From contig JBOEGZ010000002.1 in NCBI GenBank assembly GCA_050633705.1, positions 1-64,000 of the forward strand: a DNA stretch of 64,000 nt, written 5' to 3'. Below the pieces are notes generated by a model. The model made no database searches and was not told the DNA's origin. It worked only from the letters and a program-made list of their open reading frames with translations. Origin of the DNA: JAJFHI01 sp050633705. GTDB taxonomy: Bacteria > Pseudomonadota > Alphaproteobacteria > Rhizobiales > Hyphomicrobiaceae. The position numbers were made by a program, and so were the translations under genes. Of the stretch, positions 17,549 through 25,046 are shown piece by piece (the first letter of the stretch is position 1; each line of letters starts with the position of its first letter).

Positions 17549-18447
17549 CCAACAACCATCTCGTTTGTTTGGGTCTTGGCTTCAGTGCCCGCGCTATTGC
17601 AAATGAACTTGCCAAGCGTGGCTGGACGATTACTGGAACGGCGCGTCATCGACAGGGCGTCGACCGGATCACCGCCGCTGGCTACCAAGGCTTCGTGTTT
17701 GACCCGGAGCAGGGCTGTGAGGCTTTCAAGTCAGAATGCGACCGGCCACCGCTGAACACGGCAACCCACCTCTTGTTGTCTGCACCACCAACCCAAAATG
17801 GCGATCCCATTTTGCAGTTGCATGCCGATGCCTTGTCAAAAGCACCTAACCTGCAATGGATCGGTTACCTATCGACGATTGGTGTGTATGGCAATCAGGA
17901 TGGTCGTTGGATCGACGAGACAACGCCAACGGCCCCGTCGTCAGCCCGCACCAAGCGGCGCGTTCAAGCAGAGCAAGCCTGGAGCAACTTTGCCAACGCG
18001 TACGGCTGCCGGTTCAATATCTTTCGCCTCGCAGGCATTTATGGTGTTGGTCGCAGCGCTATTACTCAATTGAAACACGGCAAAGCTCGAAGGATCATTA
18101 AACAAGGGCAAGTCTTCAATCGCGTCCATGTTGCCGACATTGCTCAAGCGGTCCTGCGCACCATCGATGGCTATGGCTCATCGACAATTTACAACCTGTC
18201 TGATGACGAACCTGCGCCACCACAAGACGTCATCAGCTACGGCGCCGACTTACTCAAGTTGGCTCTACCACCTGCAATTCCATTTGAAGAGGCTGAAATG
18301 AGCGACATTGCACGTTCGTTTTATGCCGATCTCAAACGCGTTCGTAATGCCCGTCTCAAAAGCGATCTTGGCATTAACTTGCGCTATCCAACTTACCGAG
18401 AAGGATTACGAGCAATCGTTTCGCAAGAAGATGAGAAAAACTCGTAG
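17545..18447 (+). CDS. NAD(P)-binding SDR-type protein (YeeZ-like)
   Basis: This 300-residue protein has a Rossmann opening LVCLGLGFSARAIANEL (glycine motif GLGFSA) like the atypical extended SDRs of the YeeZ family. A Ser-Thr-x-G-V-Y-G segment (LSTIGVYGNQDGRWIDE) occupies the active-site region, followed by FRLAGIYGVGRS and RVHVADIAQAV, both typical of nucleoside-sugar epimerase-like proteins. The usual Tyr-x-x-x-Lys is not clear. The ATG at 17545 overlaps the queG stop; an upstream in-frame start inside queG is unlikely. Substrate is unknown. Confidence 0.85.
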   Translation: MTNNHLVCLGLGFSARAIANELAKRGWTITGTARHRQGVDRITAAGYQGFVFDPEQGCEAFKSECDRPPLNTATHLLLSAPPTQNGDPILQLHADALSKAPNLQWIGYLSTIGVYGNQDGRWIDETTPTAPSSARTKRRVQAEQAWSNFANAYGCRFNIFRLAGIYGVGRSAITQLKHGKARRIIKQGQVFNRVHVADIAQAVLRTIDGYGSSTIYNLSDDEPAPPQDVISYGADLLKLALPPAIPFEEAEMSDIARSFYADLKRVRNARLKSDLGINLRYPTYREGLRAIVSQEDEKNS

Positions 18448-18553
18448 ACAAAATGATATCGTCCACTTTGTTGCCCAAATCACAGCAGAATGTGTCCATA
18501 TTCCGGGATGAACAGACGACATTTGATATTCGATATTTTTTCGGGGGGACAGT

Positions 18554-19909
18554 GTGCCTTACGACATAAATAGCTGCGAATTAAAATCGAGCACCCTGCT
18601 TGCTGCATTTGCGAGCCTTTGCATAACCATTTGTGCTGCCCCGACGTCTGCACTGGCTGGAAATGACGCGGCCCATGCGATTGTTGAAAAGTTTGCAGCG
18701 GAAAGTCCTCCGCGCGACGCTTCAAACAAAACCAATCCTCAGAACTCACTTAAGAACACACCTAAAAATATTGGCACATCCCAATCGCAGAACCGTAACG
18801 CTGGCGGGTTGAAGGAACAAACAACTGCGCCCGAGATGCGTGACAAGCAAGCACGCCGCAAAGCCGAAGCAGAGCGCAAACGTGCCCAAGCCGCAAAGCG
18901 CGCGCGTTACGAGCAGGACATGCTTGCCCGTGCGCGCGCCGAAGCGGCAACCAACAAAGATCAAACAGCGACGTCCAACAACACGATAAAAACGCCGACG
19001 AGCGAATTAAAAGCGACGGACAAATTCGAATTCGAACCGACACCGACGCTCAATTCAGGTTCAAACAACTCCAGACAACGCATCACTGTCAAACCGCCGT
19101 CTCGTTCCGGATCTGGCCAATTTGTCGAAACCGACTTGGAAGCACTTGCCCGCAAGCGTGAGGCAGAAAGTGCCGCACTTGCAGAGAAGTTGCGCCGCGC
19201 ACGCGAAACGCATCGTGCCATCAATCCCAACCGGTTCACGCCAGCCGAACACCCCGCTGGTCGAAAAAATGACGACCAGGTGCAGCCGAATACAACGACC
19301 ACTGAAACAACACGGTCGCGAAATTCCAAAACAGCGATCTCAGCATTTCCACAACGTCGCGCACGCGCGCCTGCCTCAGACCTCGCCGAACCCACCATGA
19401 CCGCCAAACCCGTAACCCACGTCACCGTTCTGCTGGTCATGAAACCAGGTAAAAAAGGGATACGGCGTTGGAAAAAAACCGCCGACCCAATGTTGTGTTT
19501 CAACAAGCAGTGCTACATCAGCCGTGGCAAAGCTCTTGCCGCCCAGCGCATCACACGTAAGCGCGCTTTTGGGCCAGGCATTGCACTGGGAAAACGTGCA
19601 GGTGCGTGTAGCAATTCACTTACATGCGTTTTTCGCGATGTTCAATTGGCCAAAGATGGTCCGAGCATGCAGCCAATCGATCTGCGAATTGTTCGCCACG
19701 ATCGGCGCAAGCGCCGCAACGTGAAGCCTGATCGCAGTTGCCACATAATGTACGGGCGATTGCACTGCGGCCATCGTGTTGAGGCACACGATTGGGTCGC
19801 TTGGGTTGTTCCAGAAAGCATTGCAAAGCATGCCGGGCCCAGCCGCCTGAGTGCTGCTCTTGCAGCGAAACTTGCAACATCGGCGCCAACAAAAAATGCC
19901 AGACGGTAG
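18554..19909 (+). CDS. Secreted Arg/Lys-rich protein with cysteine-rich C-terminal domain
   Basis: I do not recognise this 451-residue protein. It begins at GTG after GGGGGGA and has a signal peptide ending near residue 35 (SALA). Residues 60-290 are low-complexity and charged, with two likely helical or coiled stretches (EMRDKQARRKAEAERKRAQA and a second near 190-225) and many Thr/Asn/Arg. The C-terminal 165 residues are different: VTVLLVMKPGKKGIRRWKK followed by cysteine pairs in LCFNKQC, GACSNSLTC and RSCHIMYGRLHC, probably a disulphide-bonded periplasmic domain. The layout (signal, spacer, folded end) suggests an envelope protein with a long flexible arm. It stands alone. Confidence 0.8.
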   Translation: MPYDINSCELKSSTLLAAFASLCITICAAPTSALAGNDAAHAIVEKFAAESPPRDASNKTNPQNSLKNTPKNIGTSQSQNRNAGGLKEQTTAPEMRDKQARRKAEAERKRAQAAKRARYEQDMLARARAEAATNKDQTATSNNTIKTPTSELKATDKFEFEPTPTLNSGSNNSRQRITVKPPSRSGSGQFVETDLEALARKREAESAALAEKLRRARETHRAINPNRFTPAEHPAGRKNDDQVQPNTTTTETTRSRNSKTAISAFPQRRARAPASDLAEPTMTAKPVTHVTVLLVMKPGKKGIRRWKKTADPMLCFNKQCYISRGKALAAQRITRKRAFGPGIALGKRAGACSNSLTCVFRDVQLAKDGPSMQPIDLRIVRHDRRKRRNVKPDRSCHIMYGRLHCGHRVEAHDWVAWVVPESIAKHAGPSRLSAALAAKLATSAPTKNARR

Positions 19910-19947
19910 GTCCGTATCCAGCCATCACCCCGATCCGGTCCTCAACC

Positions 19948-20742
19948 TTATCTGGCAATCACGTTGTCAATTGTTTCAAACAACAATGCGAGGTCTTGTG
20001 AGCGCGACATGCGATGCTCTGCGTCAGGGACAACAATAATCTCTGCGCCTTTCGTGAACTTGGCCAGCTTTTGAGCGTGTTCAAGTGGTACGTCTGGATC
20101 GAGGGCGCCCTGCAGTATGACGACGGGACAACCAGGATCGAATGGCTTACCCGCAAACAAATGCTTTCTGCCCTCTTCAATAAATTTCCGCGTGATCATG
20201 TATGGCTCACCATAATCGGATGGTCGAAGGTGGACACCCTGTTCCATAATTTCACGCCGCGTCTCTTCTGAAAACTTCTGCCACATGAGGTCTTCAGTTA
20301 AATCCCAGGCCGGTGCAATGAGGACCAAGGCCTTAATCCGCTTGGCAGCCGCGGGTTCAACTTCAAGTAGCCTACGGACGAGCAATAGGGCCAAATACCC
20401 TCCTGTACTCGATCCCACCAAAACTTGTGACCCCGCGGTCAGCTTTTGAAAAACGGCCTCACTTTCCTCCAGCCAGTCGCCAATGGTCGCGTCAGAAAAA
20501 TTTCCCTCAGATTGACCATGCGCAGAATATTCAAAACGCGTCATGGCATAGCCCTGTTTTCCGGCCCATTCGGCAAGGGCCGAGGCTTTGGTTGACACCA
20601 TGTCCGACTTAAGGCCCAACAACCACATCAAGCCTGTTGGCTGCTTACCATCGACAATTTGACCAGGCGACGTGATATAAGCGATTTTGCGCGCCGCCTG
20701 ACCTTCGCCAACTGTAAGGAATTGCGGTTGAGCGTCAGTCAT
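19948..20742 (-). CDS. Alpha/beta hydrolase
   Basis: This 264-residue serine hydrolase resembles ABHD10/YitV-type esterases. The nucleophile elbow is VGSSTGG (Ser112), the acid is Asp215 or Asp217 in GALDPDVPLEHA, and the base is His243 in PDAEHRMS. An upstream WLLGLKSDM segment forms the oxyanion region. In the family, ABHD10 acts as a deglucuronidase or depalmitoylase, but substrate cannot be read from the sequence. It is divergent from the glycosyltransferase gene, sharing a 96-base promoter region. Confidence 0.88.
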   Translation of the reverse strand: MTDAQPQFLTVGEGQAARKIAYITSPGQIVDGKQPTGLMWLLGLKSDMVSTKASALAEWAGKQGYAMTRFEYSAHGQSEGNFSDATIGDWLEESEAVFQKLTAGSQVLVGSSTGGYLALLLVRRLLEVEPAAAKRIKALVLIAPAWDLTEDLMWQKFSEETRREIMEQGVHLRPSDYGEPYMITRKFIEEGRKHLFAGKPFDPGCPVVILQGALDPDVPLEHAQKLAKFTKGAEIIVVPDAEHRMSRSQDLALLFETIDNVIAR

Positions 20743-20838
20743 TTTATAGGTTCCTTAAAGTGTGGTTGTTTGCGTGGCGACCAGCAAGTAGATCTTTCAC
20801 TGCCTAAACGCTGGATATTACAGGGGTTCGGGGATTAA

Positions 20839-22047
20839 ATGGCAACGACGCAGCCGACCATATTGCAGATTGTTCCGGAACTCGATACCGGCGGCGCCGA
20901 ACTTTCAACGATTGAAATAGCACAAGCGATTGTTGCTGGTGGCGGTCGCGCACTTGTTGCCTCTGAAGGCGGTGACATGGCGGCGGAAATTGGTGCGGTC
21001 GGCGGCGAGCTTATTTTCTTTCGTGCTGCAACGAAGTTGCCGCTTAACATGTGGTTCAATGCTGGCCGACTAAAACGAATTATCATTGAAGAAAACGTAA
21101 GCCTGGTCCATGCCCGCAGCCGTGCGCCTGCGTGGAGTGGATATTGGGCGACAAAGGACGGAGAAATTCCGTTCGTGACCACCTATCACGGCGCTTACTC
21201 AGAAAAGAACCGCTTCAAGAAATTCTACAACCAAATCATGGCCAGCGGTAATCTTGTCATTGCAAATTCACAGTACACAAGTGATTTGGTGCAATCACGA
21301 TACGCGACACCGGCGGAGAAATTACGCGTCGTTTACCGCGGCCTTGATGCCGAGCTTTATGATCGAGACGCCATTTCCAGCGAACGCGCTGACACGCTAC
21401 GTCGCAAATGGGGGATCGATCCGAGCAAACGGATCATTCTGAACGTCGCGCGCTTGACCCATTGGAAGGGACAGTCGGTTATCATCGAAGCTGCACAGAA
21501 ATTGAAATCTGAAGGCAAACTCGATGATGTCGTATTCGTATTTGCGGGCAGTGCGCAATCGCATGTCCGATATGAAGTCAATCTGCGCGCCGAGATCAAA
21601 AGTGCCAACCTTGAGTCCCACTTCTATTTTGCAGGCCATGTCGGCGATATCCCAGCCGCCTTGGCAATCTCCTATCTGGCCGTGGTTGCATCAACACAAC
21701 CAGAAGCTTTTGGCCGTGCCGCCGCTGAAGCCCAAGCGATGGCCTGCCCGATTATATCAACTAACATCGGCGCCCCACCTGAGACTGTCCGAGCAATTCC
21801 AAATTGCAGCGCAAACGAAGTCACTGGCTGGCTCATTCCACCATCAGATAGCAGCGCCTTGGCCGGCGCCATCGCTGAAGCTCTGGCTCTGACGCCAGAG
21901 GGACACAGTGCCATCGGCGCCAGAGGGCGAACCCACGTGGCGGCGAATTTCTCACTTGAAAACATGAAGTTGCGCACGCTGAGCGTCTATGACGAATTGC
22001 TCGGCACCGATCTTGCCGCAAAATTTGGAGAAAAGACCCGCGGATGA
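20839..22047 (+). CDS. GT4-type glycosyltransferase
   Basis: This 402-residue GT-B fold enzyme probably builds lipopolysaccharide or another surface glycan. The N-terminal acceptor domain opens with LQIVPELDTGGAELSTIEIA (the glycine-rich family start), and the donor-sugar site in the C-terminal domain shows the E-x7-E motif in EAFGRAAAEAQA, with ARLTHWKGQ before it. GGGGA precedes the ATG. The gene lies upstream of infC with the same orientation, 155 bases apart. Confidence 0.9.
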   Translation: MATTQPTILQIVPELDTGGAELSTIEIAQAIVAGGGRALVASEGGDMAAEIGAVGGELIFFRAATKLPLNMWFNAGRLKRIIIEENVSLVHARSRAPAWSGYWATKDGEIPFVTTYHGAYSEKNRFKKFYNQIMASGNLVIANSQYTSDLVQSRYATPAEKLRVVYRGLDAELYDRDAISSERADTLRRKWGIDPSKRIILNVARLTHWKGQSVIIEAAQKLKSEGKLDDVVFVFAGSAQSHVRYEVNLRAEIKSANLESHFYFAGHVGDIPAALAISYLAVVASTQPEAFGRAAAEAQAMACPIISTNIGAPPETVRAIPNCSANEVTGWLIPPSDSSALAGAIAEALALTPEGHSAIGARGRTHVAANFSLENMKLRTLSVYDELLGTDLAAKFGEKTRG

Positions 22048-22188
22048 AGGCCGCAAAGAGCATTTCTGAACTTGACTTGAGGCGGTATCTTCTCAATCTT
22101 AGGGCCACATTAGATTTTTCAATCCGTGTGCGGTAGGTTGTTATGCCCTGCTGCGGGTCTGAGGAGTCGTTTTCATTTTCAGGTCATA

Positions 22189-22205
22189 AAAGGAATACCA
22201 CCATC
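22189..22205 (+). promoter_or_regulatory. Ribosome binding site and probable AUC start of infC
   Basis: AAAGGA (22189-22194) is followed, eight bases later, by ATC (22203-22205), in frame with IF-3. The nearest in-frame ATG downstream (22215) is 20 bases from this site, and the upstream ATG (22143) would add residues (PCCGSEESF) that do not look like IF-3. In E. coli, infC starts at AUU and IF-3 represses its own translation by rejecting that codon; AUC would serve the same purpose. Confidence 0.65.
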
Positions 22206-22745
22206 CGTCGTCCAATGCGCGCGCCAATCAAGCGCGAACCATCCGGTCCCCGGATGAACAATGATATCAAAACCGAGCAGGTCCGACTGATCGACGAAAC
22301 AGGCGAAAACGTCGGCGTTGTTGACACGAGTGATGCACTCGAACGTGCTTTGGACGCTGGCCTCGATCTCGTGGAAGTGTCGCCCGACGCCAATCCACCA
22401 GTCTGCAAGATCCTCGACTACGGCAAGTACAAATATCAAGAGCAAAAGAAAGCTGCCGAGGCCCGCAGAAACCAAAAAATCGTTGAACTTAAAGAAGTTA
22501 AGATGCGCCCAAGCATCGATAACCACGATTATGAAGTGAAGATGCGCGCCATTCGGCGCTTTTTCGACGACGGTGACAAAGTCAAAGTCACGCTTCGCTT
22601 TCGTGGCCGCGAAATGGCGCACCAGCATCTGGGCATGGAAGTTCTCCAACGCGTGAAAGCCGAGTTGGAACCGATCGCAAAAATCGAGGCTGAACCAAAG
22701 TTCGAGGGGCGCAACCAGATGGTTATGGTGCTCGCACCTCGGTAA
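22203..22745 (+). CDS. infC: Translation initiation factor IF-3
   Basis: IF-3 keeps 30S subunits free and checks the initiator tRNA and start codon. With the ATC start the product begins (M)RRPMRAPIKREP and is 180 residues, close to family length. The N-domain (VRLIDETGENVGVVDTSDAL) is joined by a Lys-rich helix (YKYQEQKKAAEARRNQK) to the C-domain with KVTLRFRGREMAHQHLG and the end FEGRNQMVMVLAPR. The R/P-rich opening before NNDIKTEQVRLID is the alphaproteobacterial form. It heads the infC-rpmI-rplT-pheS-pheT region but is followed by its own terminator. Confidence 0.95.
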   Translation: MRRPMRAPIKREPSGPRMNNDIKTEQVRLIDETGENVGVVDTSDALERALDAGLDLVEVSPDANPPVCKILDYGKYKYQEQKKAAEARRNQKIVELKEVKMRPSIDNHDYEVKMRAIRRFFDDGDKVKVTLRFRGREMAHQHLGMEVLQRVKAELEPIAKIEAEPKFEGRNQMVMVLAPR

Positions 22746-22774
22746 TTTGGTTCGTAAGCGGAGCGATATTATCA

Positions 22775-22798
22775 AGGGCCGCTCTGTCGGCCCTTTTT
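22775..22798 (+). terminator. Intrinsic terminator after infC
   Basis: AAGGGCC (22775-22781 region) pairs with GGCCCTT around an eight-base loop and ends in five T residues, 30 bases after the infC stop. It separates infC from the ribosomal protein genes. Confidence 0.85.
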
Positions 22799-23113
22799 CA
22801 TTCGGTATTGCGCTCCTGGCTTGAGACAAAATCAGCGATTGCAATTCAATGCCACGCCCCATATAACACCCACCGGACCGCCTGGCAGGGCATGCCATGG
22901 CGGTCCAATTTGCTGAAACAACAGCTCAAACCGCAACTCGATCTTTTTCAACGGGATCGGGGAGGTGGCATTGGCCCGCATTGGCGGACCCAAACCTTAG
23001 GCGGGACGAGCAGCGCGAACACGTTTTGTGCTGTTTCTCACTGAGCCGAAAAGGAAGGCATCGTTTTTGGGCCAAATCCGAGAACGCCACTTCCAACATT
23101 TAAGGAGAGCAAA
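22799..23113 (+). promoter_or_regulatory. Structured leader region of rpmI-rplT
   Basis: This 315-base gap has no gene. Its main feature is a very stable hairpin at 22875-22906: GGACCGCC (22875-22882) with GGCGGTCC (22899-22906), extended inward by TGGCA/TGCCA across one bulged T. No T tract follows, so it is not a standard terminator. Ribosomal protein L20 represses its own operon through mRNA structure in other bacteria, so a regulatory leader is plausible; no match to a known L20 leader was established. Confidence 0.4.
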
Positions 23114-23311
23114 ATGCCCAAGTTGAAGACGAAATCGAGTGCCAAGAAACGGTTCAAGGTTACCGCAACAGGCAAGATCAAATCCGCCCAAGCTGGCAAA
23201 CAACACGGCATGATCAAGCGCCATGCGAAATTTATTCGCCAGGCACGCGGCACAACAGTGTTGTGCGATCAAGACGCGCGGATTGTTAAAAAGTTCCTGC
23301 CCTACGCCTAA
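23114..23311 (+). CDS. rpmI: 50S ribosomal protein L35
   Basis: This basic 65-residue ribosomal protein opens with MPKLKTKSSAKKRFKVTATG and contains the conserved HAKFIRQ stretch. AAGGAG lies eight bases before the ATG. rplT follows 88 bases later, the near-universal rpmI-rplT pair. Confidence 0.97.
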   Translation: MPKLKTKSSAKKRFKVTATGKIKSAQAGKQHGMIKRHAKFIRQARGTTVLCDQDARIVKKFLPYA

Positions 23312-23399
23312 TTTGCCCTAACGCCTAATCTGAACGAGTTCATTCTCGGACGTTAGGACCGCCAAAAAACCAAATGAATTAGATTCTGGAGATTTTCTC

Positions 23400-23780
23400 A
23401 TGGCACGCGTTAAACGCGGCGTCACTGCGCACGCCAAGCACAAAAAAGTTCTTAAAGCGGCAAAAGGCTTCTACGGCCGTCGCAAGAATACCATCCGCAC
23501 AGCAAAGCAAGCTGTCGAAAAATCGATGCAGTACAGCTATCGCGACCGCAAGCGTCGCAAGCGTTCGTTCCGCTCGCTTTGGATCCAGCGTATCAATGCT
23601 GCTGCACGTGAACATGGCTTGACCTACGGTCGATTTATCGACGGGTTAAATAAAGCCGGTATCGAAATTGACCGCAAAGTTTTGGCCGATATTGCTGTTC
23701 GGGATGCAGACGCATTCAAAGCCCTCGTCGATCAAGCTGCAAAATCAGCGTCTTCGCCGGCTGCTAAAGCGGTAAGCTAA
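23400..23780 (+). CDS. rplT: 50S ribosomal protein L20
   Basis: L20 is an early 50S assembly protein of 126 residues. The N-terminal basic arm (MARVKRGVTAHAKHKKVLKA-AKGF) and the globular part with RINAAAREHGLTYGRFIDGL are clear. GGAG precedes the ATG. In other bacteria L20 is also the operon repressor. It is followed by a hairpin and then pheS. Confidence 0.97.
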   Translation: MARVKRGVTAHAKHKKVLKAAKGFYGRRKNTIRTAKQAVEKSMQYSYRDRKRRKRSFRSLWIQRINAAAREHGLTYGRFIDGLNKAGIEIDRKVLADIAVRDADAFKALVDQAAKSASSPAAKAVS

Positions 23781-23811
23781 ACATACCAGCCGTCAAAAGC
23801 TGTTGATGCGT

Positions 23812-23860
23812 AAAGGGCGGGCCGCCGGAGAAAACACTCTCAGGTTGACCGCCCTTTCTC
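23812..23860 (+). terminator. Terminator or attenuator between rplT and pheS
   Basis: AAAGGGCGG (23812-23820) pairs perfectly with CCGCCCTTT (23849-23857) around a 28-base loop, followed by a short pyrimidine run. The T tract is weak, so read-through into pheS is likely. I looked for a Phe-rich leader peptide that would make it a classical attenuator and found none. Confidence 0.6.
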
Positions 23861-23902
23861 TATTGTTATCTCGAAACATTCACGCTTATTGCGGAGCTTC
23901 AC

Positions 23903-24982
23903 ATGACCTCTCCCGCAGCCGAGAACGACCTCGACGGCCTGGAAAAAACAATTGCTGCAGAGATTGCATCAGCCGGCGATCTGACCAGCCTTGATGCTGT
24001 TCGCGTCTCTGCTGTTGGCAAAAAGGGGCGAATTTCTGCGCTCATGAGCAGACTTGGAAAAATGGCTCCTGAGGAACGCAAAGCGTTTGGTCAGGCCGTC
24101 AACCAAGTCAAAGTCCGCATTAGCGAAGCCTTGGACCTGCGCAAAGCAAGCCTGGAAGATGCAGCATTAGCCGAACAGCTGGCAACTGAAACCTCTGACA
24201 TCACTTTACCCGTGCGCCTTGGCCCCCAAGAAGAAGGCCGTATTCATCCCGTTTCACGCGTCTACGATGAATGCGTTGAGATCTTCGCTGACATGGGGTT
24301 TTCGGTTGCAGAAGGCCCCGACATTGAGACCGAAGATCTCAACTTCGCCAAACTCAATATGCCGGATGAACATCCCGCCCGCCAAGAACACGACACGTTC
24401 TATTTCAATGGTGAGGAGGACGGTTCGCGTTTGCTTTTGAGAACGCATACCAGCCCGGTCCAAATTCGCACAATGCAATCACAAGAGCCGCCCATTCGCA
24501 TCATCGCGCCGGGTCGGGTTTATCGCTGTGATAGCGACCAAACCCACACGCCAATGTTCCATCAGATTGAAGGCTTGGTCATCGATAAATCCACGCACAT
24601 GGGTCACTTGAAATGGGTCTTGGAAGAATTTGCCAAAGCCTTTTTCGAAGTCGATGAAGTCAACCTTCGTTTTCGCGCGTCCCACTTTCCCTTCACAGAA
24701 CCCTCGGTCGAAGTCGACGTCGGAGCTGAAGCAATCGGCAAGCCTGGTGAGTGGCTCGAAATTCTCGGTTGCGGCATGGTTCACCCAAACGTTCTAAAAG
24801 CCTGCGGTCTTGATCCTGATGTCTATCAGGGCTTTGCCTTTGGCGTTGGTCTCGATCGTCTGACCATGTTGAAGTACGGATTGAAAGATCTTCGGGCCTT
24901 CTTCGGTGGCGATCTGAGATGGCTACGTCACTACGGTTTCTCGGTCCTCAACACACCGACACTCGCCGGCGGCCTCTCTTAG
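23903..24982 (+). CDS. pheS: Phenylalanyl-tRNA synthetase alpha subunit
   Basis: PheS is the catalytic class II subunit that charges tRNA-Phe. The N-terminal 100 residues form the tRNA-binding coiled coil. Motif 2 and the active site appear in LLRTHTSPVQIRTM, GRVYRCDSDQTHTPMFHQIE and FRASHFPFTEPSVEVD; motif 3 is GVGLDRLTMLKYGLKDLR. Length 359 is usual. pheT follows after 64 bases, and the two products form an alpha2-beta2 enzyme. Confidence 0.97.
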   Translation: MTSPAAENDLDGLEKTIAAEIASAGDLTSLDAVRVSAVGKKGRISALMSRLGKMAPEERKAFGQAVNQVKVRISEALDLRKASLEDAALAEQLATETSDITLPVRLGPQEEGRIHPVSRVYDECVEIFADMGFSVAEGPDIETEDLNFAKLNMPDEHPARQEHDTFYFNGEEDGSRLLLRTHTSPVQIRTMQSQEPPIRIIAPGRVYRCDSDQTHTPMFHQIEGLVIDKSTHMGHLKWVLEEFAKAFFEVDEVNLRFRASHFPFTEPSVEVDVGAEAIGKPGEWLEILGCGMVHPNVLKACGLDPDVYQGFAFGVGLDRLTMLKYGLKDLRAFFGGDLRWLRHYGFSVLNTPTLAGGLS

Positions 24983-25046
24983 ACAGCATCACCGACCACA
25001 CCGCTGGTTTCGCAATACTCTGACACCGAATAAAAGGACTTGGGCG

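Noticed and set aside
22143..22202. Upstream ATG start of infC
   Set aside because: It gives an unusual Cys/Ser-rich N-terminus and lacks a good ribosome site, whereas AAAGGA is placed for the ATC at 22203.
23812..23902. Phe-codon attenuator leader peptide before pheS
   Set aside because: The only short ORF entering the hairpin contains no Phe codons.
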